From Rhodoferax sp. OV413 (GTDB lineage: Bacteria > Pseudomonadota > Gammaproteobacteria > Burkholderiales > Burkholderiaceae_C), in assembly GCF_900104385.1 (NCBI RefSeq), contig NZ_FNJA01000001.1, forward strand, positions 1-64,000: a DNA stretch of 64,000 nt, read 5' to 3'. The notes under the pieces were generated by a model. The model was not told the origin of the DNA. It was given only the letters and a program-made list of their open reading frames with translations, and ran no database searches. The first letter of the stretch is position 1; each line of letters starts with the position of its first letter. Shown one piece after another: positions 36,631-50,488 of this stretch. Position numbers and translations under genes: made by a program.

Positions 36631-37403
36631 GCGGAGTCGGGTGGTTGTGCCGTCAATGCGTTCCAGTATACGGGTTCAAATTGCCAGACTGGGCTGGGCT
36701 TTGCGGCGTTCACGGCAACCTGTGCACAGAAGGCCGCACGGGGTATTTCACGGGCTCCCAGCGAGGCCAGATGGGAGGTGTTCTGCTGGCAGTCGATGAG
36801 CGGAATGCCGTGCACGCGGCAGAAGCTGACCAGCGCCGCCAAGGCGATCTTGGAAGCATCGGGCACCCGGGTGAACATGGATTCGCCAAACACTGCCTGG
36901 CCCAGGGCGACGCAATACAAGCCGCCCACCAGCTCGCCGTCTATCCAGGTTTCCACGCTGTGCGCGGCGCCGGACTGGTGCAACGCCTGGTAGGCCTGCA
37001 CCATGTCTTCCACGATCCAGGTGCCGGACTGGCCGGGGCGCGGGCTGCTGGAACAGGCGCGGATGACTTCGGCGAACGCGCTATCAAAACGGATCTCGCA
37101 GCTTGCGGAATCTTGGAACTTAGCTATGACTTTACGCAGCGAGCGGTGCAGTCTGAAGTGGGCCGTCTGCAGCACCATGCGCGGATCGGTGCTCCACCAC
37201 AATATCGGCTGGCCGTTGCTGAACCAAGGAAAAATGCCGTTTTGGTAGGCGCGCCGCAGGCTGTCTACGTCCAGCGCACCGCCAGCCGCCAACAAACCCG
37301 GTGCCGGCGCCGATGCGCCCCAGGCCTGGCTAACCGGAGGGAAGTCTTCTCCTGGTGCGAGCCAGGTCACCGGCTTTTCCATGGCGGGCTTGAGCGGCGA
37401 CAT
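36627..37403 (-). CDS. aat: Leucyl/phenylalanyl-tRNA--protein transferase
   Basis: A 258 aa enzyme that attaches Leu or Phe to proteins with N-terminal Lys or Arg. The family motifs [26 protein letters not shown] and [13 protein letters not shown], and the [22 protein letters not shown] segment, are intact. With bpt, and with clpS-clpA about 4 kb away, it completes a bacterial N-degron route. A stretch around 37082-37130 is AT-richer than the rest and may be a degenerate family A repeat. Confidence 0.95.
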   Translation of the reverse strand: MSPLKPAMEKPVTWLAPGEDFPPVSQAWGASAPAPGLLAAGGALDVDSLRRAYQNGIFPWFSNGQPILWWSTDPRMVLQTAHFRLHRSLRKVIAKFQDSASCEIRFDSAFAEVIRACSSSPRPGQSGTWIVEDMVQAYQALHQSGAAHSVETWIDGELVGGLYCVALGQAVFGESMFTRVPDASKIALAALVSFCRVHGIPLIDCQQNTSHLASLGAREIPRAAFCAQVAVNAAKPSPVWQFEPVYWNALTAQPPDSA

Positions 37404-37421
37404 GCAATGATTTATGGGTGT

Positions 37422-38072
37422 TTAGGGTGCCAGGCGCTCACGGTTCCAGCGTGAGCCGCTATCTAATGTATAGCGAAGCCGATCGTGCAAGCGGCTTTTG
37501 CGTCCTTGCCAGAACTGCCAGTTGTCCGGCTGCAGGCGGTAACCGCCCCAATGCGGTGGCCGGGGCGGGTTGAGCATGAACTTGGCCCCGTACTTGGCGG
37601 CATTGGCCACCAGCACGGAACGGCCGGAAATCACCTGCGACTGCGGCGAGGCCCAGGCACCGATGCGCGAATCCAGGGGGCGGCTGTGGAAATAGGCGTC
37701 GCTTTCCGCATCGCTGACCTTGCTGACCCGGCCTTCGATGCGCACCACGCGCTCCAGCTCGACCCAATGGAACTGCAGCGCTGCAAACGGGTTGCCCGCC
37801 AGTTCCAGTCCTTTACGGCTTTCATAGTTGGTGTACCAGACGAGGCCGTGTTCGTCATAGCCCTTGACCAGCACGATACGGGTGGACGGGCGCAAGTCGC
37901 TGCCCACTGTGGCCAGGGTCATGGCGTTGGGCTCGGGCACCTGGGCGGAGATGGCTTCGTTCAGCCACTGGTCAAACTGCTTGAGCGGGTCGGCGTGGGA
38001 CGCGTCTTCGTTGAGTTCGGCGCGCTCGTAGCTTTTGCGCAGATCGGCAAGCTGGGTATTGGTAAGGCTCAT
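37422..38072 (-). CDS. pdxH: Pyridoxamine 5'-phosphate oxidase
   Basis: A 216 aa FMN enzyme that makes pyridoxal 5'-phosphate. Conserved segments include [43 protein letters not shown], the ERVVRIEG motif, [13 protein letters not shown] and the C-terminal [20 protein letters not shown]. Length is typical of the family. It lies 18 bases upstream of aat on the same strand and could share its transcript. Confidence 0.95.
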   Translation of the reverse strand: MSLTNTQLADLRKSYERAELNEDASHADPLKQFDQWLNEAISAQVPEPNAMTLATVGSDLRPSTRIVLVKGYDEHGLVWYTNYESRKGLELAGNPFAALQFHWVELERVVRIEGRVSKVSDAESDAYFHSRPLDSRIGAWASPQSQVISGRSVLVANAAKYGAKFMLNPPRPPHWGGYRLQPDNWQFWQGRKSRLHDRLRYTLDSGSRWNRERLAP

Positions 38073-38119
38073 GCCCTAGATTGTGCCGCTGAACCCGACG
38101 GCATTGCGCCGCCGGGTGT

Positions 38120-38158
38120 ATCCCGCCCAAGGCCTGGCGAGGCCAGACCTTGCGGGAT
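38120..38158 (-). other. Hairpin at the aldehyde dehydrogenase 3' end
   Basis: ATCCCGC (38120-38126) pairs with GCGGGAT (38152-38158), and the inner arms CAAGG/CCTTG and CTGGC/GCCAG extend the stem. It touches the dehydrogenase stop codon. No T-run follows, so termination is possible but not certain. Confidence 0.45.
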
Positions 38159-39678
38159 CAGAAGAAGCCCAGCTTGTTCGGGCTGTAGCTGACCAGCAGG
38201 TTCTTGGTCTGCTGGTATTGGTCCAGCATCATCTTGTGGGTTTCGCGGCCGATGCCCGATTCCTTGTAGCCGCCGAAGGTCGCGTGGGCTGGGTAGGCGT
38301 GGTAGCAGTTGGTCCAGACCCGGCCCGCCTTGATGCCCCGGCCCATGCGGTAGGCCACGCTGCCGTCGCGGCTCCAGACGCCGGCACCCAGGCCGTAAGG
38401 TGTGTCGTTGGCCAGCGCCAGGGCCTCGGCCTCGTCCTTGAAGGTGGTCACCGCCAGCACCGGGCCAAAGATTTCTTCCTGGAAGATGCGCATCTTGTTG
38501 TGGCCCTTGAACAGCGTGGGCTGCACGTAGTAGCCGCCGGCCAGGTCGCCCGGCAGGCTGGCGCGCTGACCACCCGCCAGCAACTCGGCCCCTTCGTTGA
38601 CCCCGATGTCCATGTAGGACATGATTTTGTCCAGTTGGATTTGCGAGGACTGCGCACCCATCATCGAGTCGGTATCCAGCGGGCTGCCTTGCTTGATCTG
38701 TTGCACGCGGGCCAGTACCCGGGCCATGAACTTGTCGTAGATCGACTCATGGATAAGCGCGCGCGACGGGCAGGTGCAGACCTCGCCCTGGTTGAAGGCA
38801 AACAGCACCAGGCCTTCGATGGCTTTGTCAAAGAACGCGTCGTCGGCGTCGGCAATGTCGGCAAAGAAGATATTGGGCGACTTGCCGCCCAGTTCCAGCG
38901 TGGCGGGAATCAAGTTGGTCGCCGCAGCCTGGGCAATGCTGCGGCCTGTGGCGGTGGAGCCGGTGAATGCGATCTTGGCGATCCGTTTGCTGGTGGCCAG
39001 GGCCTTGCCGGCATCGCGGCCGTAGCCGTTGACGATGTTCAGTACGCCGGGCGGCAGCAGGTCGGCGATCAGCTCCATCATCACCAGGATGCTGATCGGG
39101 GTGGATTCGGCGGGTTTCAGCACCACGCAGTTGCCGGCGGCAATCGCGGGCGCCAGCTTCCAGGCCGCCATCAGCAGCGGGAAGTTCCAGGGAATGATCA
39201 GACCCACCACGCCCAGCGGCTCGTGGAAATGGTAGGCCACGGTGGTTTCGTCCAGCTGGCTCAGCGCGCCTTCCTGGGCCCGCAGGCAGCCGGCGAAGTA
39301 GCGGAAATGGTCTACCGCCAGCGGGATGTCGGCGTTCAGGGTTTCGCGGATCGGCTTGCCGTTGTCTACGGTGTCGGCATAGGCCAGCAGTTCCAGGTTC
39401 TTTTCCAGGCGATCGGCGATTTTAAGCAGCACATTCGATCGGTCGGCGGCGGCGGTGGCGCCCCAGCCATCGGCGGCCGCATGGGCGGCATCGAGTGCCA
39501 GTTCGATATCTTCCGTGCCCGAGCAGGCGGCCTGGGTATAGACCTTGCCGGTGATCGGTGTGATCACGTCGAAATACTCGCCTTTGACCGGGGCCACCCA
39601 GCGGCCACCGATGAAGTTGTCATAGCGGCTCTTGAATTGCACGGGGGCATTGGCGCTGCCGGGGTTCGGATAAAGCAT
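38158..39678 (-). CDS. NAD-dependent aldehyde dehydrogenase (AldB/ExaC-like)
   Basis: A 506 aa dehydrogenase oxidising acetaldehyde or similar aldehydes to acids. Visible are the Rossmann region ([29 protein letters not shown]), the general base in [12 protein letters not shown], and the catalytic Cys in [16 protein letters not shown]. The start and the [18 protein letters not shown] end are those of the AldB/ExaC group. A sigma-54-type promoter lies at 39730-39745 and a sigma-54 activator is divergent, so induced expression on alcohols or aldehydes is likely. Confidence 0.93.
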   Translation of the reverse strand: MLYPNPGSANAPVQFKSRYDNFIGGRWVAPVKGEYFDVITPITGKVYTQAACSGTEDIELALDAAHAAADGWGATAAADRSNVLLKIADRLEKNLELLAYADTVDNGKPIRETLNADIPLAVDHFRYFAGCLRAQEGALSQLDETTVAYHFHEPLGVVGLIIPWNFPLLMAAWKLAPAIAAGNCVVLKPAESTPISILVMMELIADLLPPGVLNIVNGYGRDAGKALATSKRIAKIAFTGSTATGRSIAQAAATNLIPATLELGGKSPNIFFADIADADDAFFDKAIEGLVLFAFNQGEVCTCPSRALIHESIYDKFMARVLARVQQIKQGSPLDTDSMMGAQSSQIQLDKIMSYMDIGVNEGAELLAGGQRASLPGDLAGGYYVQPTLFKGHNKMRIFQEEIFGPVLAVTTFKDEAEALALANDTPYGLGAGVWSRDGSVAYRMGRGIKAGRVWTNCYHAYPAHATFGGYKESGIGRETHKMMLDQYQQTKNLLVSYSPNKLGFF

Positions 39679-39729
39679 GAAAGTCTCCTGTAGGTATGGT
39701 TGCACTGCATGTTGGTGCGCTATAGCTAC

Positions 39730-39745
39730 TGCACGCCGCATGCCA
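39730..39745 (-). promoter_or_regulatory. Sigma-54 (-24/-12) promoter of the aldehyde dehydrogenase gene
   Basis: On the minus strand TGGCATGCGGCGTGCA has GG and GC separated by exactly 10 bases, as in TGGCACG-N4-TTGC. It would start transcription about 40 bases before the start codon. A divergent sigma-54 activator supports the call. Confidence 0.6.
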
Positions 39746-39830
39746 TAGGAGGTCTGCAGCCGAACTACGTCTTTTCTGGTCGAAAGACGGGGTTTCCAAG
39801 GTCTGCGGGTGTTCTGTTGTCAGCAAGCTG

Positions 39831-39846
39831 TGGGACAGTTGTCCCA
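39831..39846. promoter_or_regulatory. Candidate activator-binding palindrome
   Basis: TGGGACA and TGTCCCA form a 7-base inverted repeat with a 2-base centre, about 85 bases upstream of the sigma-54 promoter. This is the right place for an enhancer site of the divergent activator. Confidence 0.45.
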
Positions 39847-39966
39847 GAATGGAACAGATGGCGGCGCACTTGTGCTGAACCGCTTGGCAGTGCTACGCCC
39901 GCGCACTACATTCCAGAGCCAGATGACTGCCCCGGCATGTACCGGTGGCGGCAAGGAGACAACAGC

Positions 39967-41886
39967 ATGCATTCCGGAACCCCTCCCGCCAGAACCACCA
40001 GCGTGGCTTTGCGCCAGGCACGCCGCCAATTGCTCGACCAGGGCGATGTCGCCCCCGGCCTGCTGGACGAGCGCCTGGCCCGTTCCTGGGGCCGCAGCCT
40101 GGACTTCGGCCTGCAAGCCAGCGGGCGCACGCCAGGTGCTCCGCATGCCTCGACTGCGCAACTGGCCCGGGCCCTGGAGCAGCAGCGCGAGCTGGTCGCC
40201 CATGCGCGGCCGGTGATGGAGTTTGTGTTTGAGCAAACCCGTGACAGCGACTGCATGGTGGTCCTGGCCGACAGCGGCGGCATGCTGCTGCACACCCTGG
40301 GCGACGCGGAGTTTCTGGACCGCGCCAGCCGCGTGGCGCTGCGGCCCGGTGCCACCTGGCACGAGCAATACCGGGGCACGAATGCCATCGGCACTGCCAT
40401 GGCCGAACAGGCACCGGTGGTGGTCCACGCCAGCGAACACTATCTGGAGCGCAATTCCTTTCTGACCTGTGCAGCTGCGCCCATCCACGACCCTGCGGGG
40501 CGTCTGCTCGGCGCACTCGATATTTCCGGCGACCACCGTGGCTACCACCCGCATACGCTGGGGCTGGCCCGGTCGGCCGCCCGGATGATTGAGCACAAGC
40601 TGTTTGAAACCCGGCATGCAGGCCAGCTGCGTCTGCGCTTCCACAGCCAAATGGAAGGCATTGGTACGGTGACCGAATGCCTGCTGGCGGTGTCCCCCGA
40701 GGGCTGGGTGCTGGGTGCCAATACGGCTGCGCTGCAGTGGCTGGGCCTGGGGCGTGACAGCATAGGCCGTGTGCAGCTGGAAGCTGTTTGGCCTCTCGCG
40801 CATGCGCTGGTGCAGCAGCCCGGGCCGGCGGCGGTGCGTCCGCTGTTCGGGCCGCGCGGCGGGCAGGTGTGGCTGCGGGTGGACTTTGGCCGCAGCCGCC
40901 CAGCGCCGCTGCCGCGTGCGTTGGAGATGGCTGAGCCGGCGCCGGCAGATGCCTTGTCGGCGCTGGACACCGGCGATGCCACGTTTCGGGCTGCGCTGGA
41001 CAAGGCCCGCCGGGTCGTGGGTAAGCCGATTGCGCTGCTGCTGCAGGGCGAGTCGGGCGTGGGCAAAGAGGTTTTTGCCCGTGCCGTGCATGCTGCCGGG
41101 CCGCGCCGCGACGGGCCATTTGTGGCGGTGAACTGCGCTGCCTTGCCAGAATCGCTGATCGAGGCCGAGTTGTTCGGCTACAGCCCCGGTGCCTTTACCG
41201 GCGCCCGGCGTGAAGGCTCCCCAGGGCGTTTGCGCGAAGCCCAGGGCGGCACCCTGCTGCTGGACGAAGTGGGTGATATGCCGATGGCCTTCCAGGCCCG
41301 CTTGCTGCGCGTGCTGCAAGAGCGGCAGGTGCAGCCTTTGGGTGGCGGCAAGTCGGTAGCGCTGGATTTCTGCCTGGTTTGCGCGACGCACCGGCAGCTG
41401 CGCGAGGAAATGCAGGCAGGGCGCTTCCGCGAAGACTTGTATTACCGTATCAACGGCTTGACCTTGCTATTGCCGCCGCTGCGCGAACGCAGCGACCAAG
41501 GTGCCTTGATCGGCCGCCTGCTGGGCACGCTCGCGCCAGGCCAGGCCCTGCAGCTGGCGCCCGAGCTGGTAACCGCGTTCCTGCATTTCAGCTGGCCAGG
41601 AAACCTGCGCCAACTGGCTAATGTGCTGCGTACCGCTTGCGCCTTGCTGGATGAGGGTGAAACCACCATCGACTGGCAGCACCTGCCCGACGATCTGGCG
41701 CAAGACCTGCGCGAGAAGGCTGCGCCGACAGACCCGGGGATGGATGGGCCGTTGCGCGCGCAATCGGTGCGCACCATGGAACGCGTGCTGCAGCAATGCA
41801 ATGGCAACGTGTCCGAGGCGGCGCGCCAGCTGGGGGTCAGCCGTAACACCCTGTACCGCAAACTGGGTGCTTCGGCGGCCAGATAG
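39967..41886 (+). CDS. Sigma-54-dependent activator, AcoR-like
   Basis: A 639 aa activator. The N-terminal third is a GAF-type sensor ([49 protein letters not shown]), as in AcoR-family regulators of acetoin, alcohol and aldehyde catabolism. The AAA+ domain has Walker A GESGVGKE (near residue 362), the sigma-54-contact loop GAFTGA (near 410) and Walker B-like LLLDEVGDMP. A Fis-type helix-turn-helix ends the protein (NVSEAARQLGVSRNTLYRKLG). The ATG has AGGAG 9 bases upstream. It likely activates the divergent aldehyde dehydrogenase. Confidence 0.9.
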   Translation: MHSGTPPARTTSVALRQARRQLLDQGDVAPGLLDERLARSWGRSLDFGLQASGRTPGAPHASTAQLARALEQQRELVAHARPVMEFVFEQTRDSDCMVVLADSGGMLLHTLGDAEFLDRASRVALRPGATWHEQYRGTNAIGTAMAEQAPVVVHASEHYLERNSFLTCAAAPIHDPAGRLLGALDISGDHRGYHPHTLGLARSAARMIEHKLFETRHAGQLRLRFHSQMEGIGTVTECLLAVSPEGWVLGANTAALQWLGLGRDSIGRVQLEAVWPLAHALVQQPGPAAVRPLFGPRGGQVWLRVDFGRSRPAPLPRALEMAEPAPADALSALDTGDATFRAALDKARRVVGKPIALLLQGESGVGKEVFARAVHAAGPRRDGPFVAVNCAALPESLIEAELFGYSPGAFTGARREGSPGRLREAQGGTLLLDEVGDMPMAFQARLLRVLQERQVQPLGGGKSVALDFCLVCATHRQLREEMQAGRFREDLYYRINGLTLLLPPLRERSDQGALIGRLLGTLAPGQALQLAPELVTAFLHFSWPGNLRQLANVLRTACALLDEGETTIDWQHLPDDLAQDLREKAAPTDPGMDGPLRAQSVRTMERVLQQCNGNVSEAARQLGVSRNTLYRKLGASAAR

Positions 41887-41953
41887 ACCCTTTCGTACCC
41901 TACTGGTAACTCCTAGCCTGCACACCCCTGCGGTTCGGGAGTACCATCGAGGT

Positions 41954-41968
41954 TGTAATTTAGTTACC
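41954..41968 (+). promoter_or_regulatory. HexR-like operator before edd
   Basis: TGTAATTTAGTTACC resembles the HexR consensus TGTAATTAAATTACA, with GTAA/TTAC half-sites. HexR controls edd-eda in many proteobacteria. The site ends only 8 bases before the edd ATG, which is unusually close, and no hexR gene is in view, so the call is tentative. Confidence 0.35.
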
Positions 41969-41976
41969 AAAATACT

Positions 41977-43784
<1,808 letters not shown>

Positions 43785-43794
<10 letters not shown>

Positions 43795-44444
43795 AAAACA
43801 CGACAGGCCGTTGGACGGCCTTGCAGGTCATGCAAGACGCGCCGGTGATCCCGGTCATCGTCCTGAACGACGTGGCCCATGCCGTGCCGCTGGCGCGCGC
43901 GTTGGTCGCCGGTGGTATCCGCATGCTGGAAGTGACGCTGCGCACGCCGCAGGCGCTGGAGTGCATTGAGCGCATCGCCAAGGAGGTGCCCGAAGCCGTA
44001 ATCGGCGCGGGCACCATCCGCAGCGCTGCCGATGCCCAGGCCTCCGTCAAGGCCGGTGCGCTGTTTGGCGTCAGCCCCGGCTATACCCGCAATGTGGGCC
44101 AGGCCTGCCGCGATCTCGGCCTGCCGCTGTTGCCAGGTGTCGCCACCGGCAGCGAAGTGATGATGGCGCAGGAAGATGGCTTTACCGAGCTCAAGTTCTT
44201 CCCAGCTATGCAAGCAGGCGGTCCGGCCATGCTGAAGGCCTGGAGCGGCCCGTTCTTTGACGTGAAGTTTTGCCCCACCGGCGGCGTGACCTTGCAGAAT
44301 GCGCCCGAATTTCTGGCCTTGCCGAACGTGGTCTGCGTGGGCGGCTCCTGGATCGTGCCTACGGATGCAATGAAGTCCGGCGACTGGGGCCGCATCACCC
44401 AGCTGTGCCTGGATACCGTGGCCCTCAAGAAGAAGCCCGCGTAA
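43785..44444 (+). CDS. eda: KHG/KDPG aldolase
   Basis: A 219 aa class I aldolase splitting 2-keto-3-deoxy-6-phosphogluconate to pyruvate and glyceraldehyde 3-phosphate. The active-site Glu (EVTLRTP), the GAGTIRS phosphate/substrate motif and the Schiff-base Lys in ELKFFPA are present. It has a GGAG ribosome site inside edd and overlaps it, then ends at a strong terminator, so edd-eda is a two-gene operon. Confidence 0.96.
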
Positions 44445-44460
44445 TCCGCCTGCAGCCTGG

Positions 44461-44485
44461 AAAAAGCGCCTTCGAGGCGCTTTTT

Positions 44486-44487
<2 letters not shown>
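44461..44487. terminator. Intrinsic terminator between eda and the metacaspase gene
   Basis: AAAAAGCGCCT TCG AGGCGCTTTTTTT is a symmetric stem that can stop transcription of both convergent genes. Confidence 0.9.
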
Positions 44488-45373
<886 letters not shown>

Positions 45374-45476
45374 GGTGTCCCCTCAACGGTTGGTGGAGGG
45401 GCATATTCCGCCCGGCGGACCGCCTGTGTCAAGCGCGGCCCACTATCGTGGCCCTGCAGGGAGGAACGCTATGGCT

Positions 45477-45884
45477 TCAGAGCCCGGTGCCAGCCGCAAA
45501 CTCGGCGCGTTGGATCAGCTCGATCTTGTAGCCGTCGGGGTCGGTCACAAATGCAATCACGGTCGTGCCGCCTTTGACTGGGCCGGCTTCCCGCGTGACC
45601 TGGCCGCCGGCGGCCTTGATCTTTTCGCAGGCCGCGTAGGCATCGGGTACGCCCAGGGCGATGTGGCCGTAGGCCGTGCCCAGCTCGTAGCTGTCGACGC
45701 CGTGGTTGTAGGTCAGCTCCAGCTCGGCATGGTCGGGATTGGTGCCGTAGCCTACAAACGCCAGGGTGTACTTGTACTCGGGGTTTTCCGAAGTGCGCAG
45801 CAATTGCATGCCCAGCACCTGGGTGTAGAAGTCGATGGAGCGCTGCAGATTGCCGACGCGCAGCATGGTGTGGAGGAGTCGCAT
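45477..45884 (-). CDS. gloA: Lactoylglutathione lyase (glyoxalase I)
   Basis: A 135 aa metalloenzyme that converts the methylglyoxal-glutathione adduct to lactoylglutathione. Typical motifs are [29 protein letters not shown], the metal ligand Glu in [16 protein letters not shown] with its ligand His, and [14 protein letters not shown] with a ligand Glu. No ribosome site is apparent on the coding strand. Confidence 0.95.
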   Translation of the reverse strand: MRLLHTMLRVGNLQRSIDFYTQVLGMQLLRTSENPEYKYTLAFVGYGTNPDHAELELTYNHGVDSYELGTAYGHIALGVPDAYAACEKIKAAGGQVTREAGPVKGGTTVIAFVTDPDGYKIELIQRAEFAAGTGL

Positions 45885-45931
45885 GGTGGGTGTTTTTAGG
45901 AGGTGTTCGGGAGCCTGATTGTGCGGGAAAG

Positions 45932-46477
45932 CTAGCGCGCCTGGACCTCAAACACCAGGCAGGTGGTGGTGGCATGGGCATACAGTTTGCCGTCCGGGCC
46001 GACGATGCGCGCCTCGGCCGTGGCCAGCTGGCGGCCCGAGTGCAGTACGTTGGCGATGGCGCGCAACGGGCCGGTCTGGTGCGAGGCCGCGCGCACGATG
46101 TTCACCCCCAGTTCGGCCGTGGTGTAGCTGCGGCCCACGGGCAGGGTGCTTTGCACCGCGCAGCCCAGGGCCGAGTCGAGCAGGGTCGCATACCAGCCGC
46201 CGTGCACCGAACCCAACGGGTTGTAGTGCTTGAGCTGGGGCGTGCTCTGGAAGGTGGCGCTGCCGAAGCTGGCTTCGATCAGCGCAAAGTCCAGGGTGTC
46301 GGCGATGTGCGGATAGGGCAGGGCGCCGGACAACATGGCCTGCAGGATCTCCAACCCGGTCTTGCCTGCAACCTGGTCGGGGCGGGCCAAGCCGGCCTGG
46401 CCGCCGCCGGCGCGCATGATGGTGAGTACCGCGTCGCACTGGGCATTCCATTGGGCGGCAATTACTTCGCTTGTCAT
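45932..46477 (-). CDS. PaaI-type hotdog-fold thioesterase
   Basis: A 181 aa protein with a C-terminal hotdog domain. The motif [23 protein letters not shown] contains the HGG of PaaI-family acyl-CoA thioesterases, followed by [12 protein letters not shown] and the [11 protein letters not shown]-like end strand. The first 50 residues are helical and less conserved. The substrate is unknown. It lies downstream of the helicase terminator with a family A repeat in front of it. Confidence 0.85.
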   Translation of the reverse strand: MTSEVIAAQWNAQCDAVLTIMRAGGGQAGLARPDQVAGKTGLEILQAMLSGALPYPHIADTLDFALIEASFGSATFQSTPQLKHYNPLGSVHGGWYATLLDSALGCAVQSTLPVGRSYTTAELGVNIVRAASHQTGPLRAIANVLHSGRQLATAEARIVGPDGKLYAHATTTCLVFEVQAR

Positions 46478-46487
46478 GGTTTTCCTA

Positions 46488-46548
46488 TCAAAAGTGGCTT
46501 TGGCGCATATCTTATTTGCGCAAGCAGCTATAAAAATTATAGTAAATA
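46488..46548 (-). repeat. Interspersed repeat (family A)
   Basis: On the minus strand it reads TATAGCTGCTTGCGC, an AT-rich centre, then ATGCGCCAAAGCC. It lies directly upstream of the thioesterase start. Confidence 0.65.
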
Positions 46549-46580
46549 AAAAAGGCGCATGCCGGATGACATGCGCCTTT
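46545..46580 (-). terminator. Intrinsic terminator of the helicase gene
   Basis: AAAGGCGCATG and CATGCGCCTTT form an 11-base-pair stem with an 8-base loop, followed on the minus strand by TTTTATTTACT. It lies about 90 bases after the helicase stop. Confidence 0.82.
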
Positions 46581-46603
46581 GGGATGGAGTTCTAAAGACT
46601 CTC

Positions 46604-46650
46604 TATTTGATAGCGCCTACCGCTGGTGCAGCATGCGCTAGAGTCCTAAA
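46604..46650 (+). repeat. Interspersed repeat (family A), degenerate
   Basis: TTTGATAGCGCCTACCGC, a centre, then ATGCGCTAGAGTCCTAAAA. It sits between the helicase stop and its terminator, in the opposite orientation to the copy at 46488-46548. Confidence 0.5.
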
Positions 46651-46671
46651 ACACCATAAATTTTGAGCAGT

Positions 46672-48543
46672 TTATCGGCCGAAAGAGCCGCGTGAGCCGC
46701 CGGGGCCACGGGAGCCGCCACCGCCACCACCGTTGCCACGGCCGCCGCCGAAACCGCCGCCATTGCCACCACCGTAGCCGCCGCCACCACCACCGCCGTT
46801 GCGGTTGCCGCCGCCGAAGCCACCACGGCGACCGCGGTCGACCATGCTGTCTACGCTGGTACGCATCGGGTCAGGCTGGCCGCCCTGGGTTGCGCGGGGG
46901 GCCGGTGCTTGGCCGCCCATGGACGCCGAGCGGGTGTGGTCGGGCTGAGCGCCGCCATAGCCGCCTTGACCGCCACCCTGGCCACCGCCATAACCACCAC
47001 CGTTACCGCCGTAACCGCCGCCATTGCCACCACCGTAGCCGCCGCCACCGGTGCGGGCACCACCGCCGCCGCCTGGACGGCCACCACGGCCACCCTGCGG
47101 TGGACGTGCGCCTTGGGGGCGCGGCGCCATGCCGTCGCCCTGGGGTGGGCGGGGGCCGCTGCGGGGTGCATTGCGGGCACCGCCATTGCCACCACCGTGG
47201 CCACGGCCTGCGCCATCGCCATTTCCATTTCCATTTCCATTTCCATTTCCATTCGCGCCCTTGTTTTCACGCACGCGCTGCAGCATTTCGGTACGTGCAG
47301 CCTTGGCTGCGGCTTGCATTACATCGCGGCTTGGCGGTTTGCCAGCGCCGCCCCAGATGGTCTGGCGACCCATGGCGATGGGCTCGGCGCGTTCGCCGGA
47401 TTCGGGCATAAAGCCTTCGATCACTTGCACGGCAATTTCTTGCTTGGTGAAGCGCTCGATGTCTTGCATGAAGCCTTCTTCGTCCAGGCACACCAGATTC
47501 ACGGCAGCGCCTTCGGCACCTGCGCGGCCGGTACGGCCAATGCGGTGCACATAGTCTTCGCAGACGTTCGGGATTTCGTAGTTCACGACGTGGGGCAGGT
47601 CGTCAATGTCGATACCGCGGGCCGCGATGTCGGTGGCCACCAGGGCACGCACATCGCCGCTCTTGAAGCCTTGCAGCGCCTGGGTACGGGCCGACTGGCT
47701 CTTGTTGCCGTGCAGCGCCATCGCAGTGATGCCGTTCTTTTCCAGGAATTCGGCCACGTTGTTGGCGCCGAACTTGGTGCGGGTGAACACCAGCACCTGG
47801 CTCCAGTTGTGTTCCTGGATGATGTGGGCCAGCAAGGCCTTCTTCTTGCCGCGGCCCACCGGGTGGATCACCTGGGTGATGCGCTGCACGGTGGTGTTGC
47901 GCGGCGTGACCTGCACGCTTTGCGGGTTCTTTAGCAGGGTGGCTGCCAGGTCGCGGATTTCATCGCTGAAGGTGGCAGAGAACAGCAGGCTTTGCTTGTC
48001 CTTGGGCACGGCGGCCAGCACCTTCTTCACGTCGTGGATGAAGCCCATGTCGAGCATGCGGTCGGCTTCGTCCAGCACCAGAATTTGCACTTGGCCCAGG
48101 TCCAGCATGCCTTGCTGCATCAGGTCCAGCAGGCGGCCGGGGGTGGCAACCAGAATGTCCACGCCCTTTTTGACCTTGGTGATTTGCGGGTTCATGCCCA
48201 CGCCGCCAAAGACGACGGTGGAAGTCAGTTCCAGGTATTTGCCGTAGGTTTGCACCGATTCTTCAACCTGGGCGGCGAGTTCACGGGTGGGGGTCAGCAC
48301 CAGGGCGCGGATGCCCTTGCCGCCGAATTTGTTTTGCGCGGGAGCGCTTTCGCTCAGACGCTGCAGCAGGGGCAGGGTGAACGCTGCGGTTTTGCCGGTG
48401 CCGGTTTGCGCGCCGCCCAGCAGATCGTGCCCAGCCAAGACGACCGGGATGGCCTGTGCTTGGATTGGTGTGGGCTCGGTATAGCCTTGCTCTTGCACGG
48501 CCTTCAGAATGGCCGGGGCCAGATTCAGTTCTTCAAAGTTCAT
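46672..48543 (-). CDS. DEAD-box RNA helicase, RhlE-like, with Gly-rich tail
   Basis: A 623 aa ATP-dependent RNA helicase. All core motifs are visible: Q motif, [49 protein letters not shown] and [10 protein letters not shown]. From about residue 430 the C-terminus becomes a low-complexity region of Asn-Gly repeats, then RGG/GGYGGG-rich sequence, likely to bind RNA or drive phase separation. Such tails are known in RhlE and in cold-shock helicases. Bases 47221-47256 encode five exact AATGGA repeats, which could vary by slippage without shifting frame. Confidence 0.9.
   Translation of the reverse strand: MNFEELNLAPAILKAVQEQGYTEPTPIQAQAIPVVLAGHDLLGGAQTGTGKTAAFTLPLLQRLSESAPAQNKFGGKGIRALVLTPTRELAAQVEESVQTYGKYLELTSTVVFGGVGMNPQITKVKKGVDILVATPGRLLDLMQQGMLDLGQVQILVLDEADRMLDMGFIHDVKKVLAAVPKDKQSLLFSATFSDEIRDLAATLLKNPQSVQVTPRNTTVQRITQVIHPVGRGKKKALLAHIIQEHNWSQVLVFTRTKFGANNVAEFLEKNGITAMALHGNKSQSARTQALQGFKSGDVRALVATDIAARGIDIDDLPHVVNYEIPNVCEDYVHRIGRTGRAGAEGAAVNLVCLDEEGFMQDIERFTKQEIAVQVIEGFMPESGERAEPIAMGRQTIWGGAGKPPSRDVMQAAAKAARTEMLQRVRENKGANGNGNGNGNGNGDGAGRGHGGGNGGARNAPRSGPRPPQGDGMAPRPQGARPPQGGRGGRPGGGGGARTGGGGYGGGNGGGYGGNGGGYGGGQGGGQGGYGGAQPDHTRSASMGGQAPAPRATQGGQPDPMRTSVDSMVDRGRRGGFGGGNRNGGGGGGGYGGGNGGGFGGGRGNGGGGGGSRGPGGSRGSFGR
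47221..47256 (-). repeat. In-frame hexanucleotide microsatellite
   Basis: Five perfect ATTTCC units (AATGGA on the coding strand, Asn-Gly) occupy 47221-47250, with degenerate units at both ends. Gain or loss of units would change the linker length in the helicase by two residues each. Confidence 0.8.
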
Positions 48544-48799
48544 TTTGTTGCGCCCGTCCTGGGCGCTTGGAAGCCTGGCCTATCGCCCGCGTTGTGAAAC
48601 GGGCACCAATCAAAGGCAGACATTTTTTAAAAATGGACGCAAAACAAGAGGGTTTATCTTGGTTTTGGCCCCCAGCGAAGTGCTGGCGTTGCAGCCAATT
48701 GGAATGCCGCAACCTGTGGATTGTCGCATGCTGGGATAATCGGCGTTCGCCCGACTAGTTTCGGCAGATTTTTTGTCAGCAACTTCACCCTCAAAAAAG
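48544..48799. other. Divergent intergenic region, helicase / ettA
   Basis: This 256-base gap contains a possible -10 (GATAAT at about 48735-48740) facing ettA without a good -35, and an A/T-rich patch ATTTTTTAAAAAT at about 48622. I see no repeat or RNA gene. Confidence 0.35.
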
Positions 48800-50461
<1,662 letters not shown>

Positions 50462-50488
50462 TCTTCAAGCTCAGATTGCTGCTCCGCA

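Noticed and set aside
36655-36690. GGTTCAAAT, a possible tRNA T-loop
   Set aside because: No acceptor, D or anticodon arm can be folded around it, and it lies inside aat.
37082-37130. Further copy of the interspersed repeat inside aat
   Set aside because: ATAGCTAAG and TTTTGATAGCGCG-like pieces occur, but the spacing and cores are too degenerate, and the encoded residues match the normal Aat sequence.
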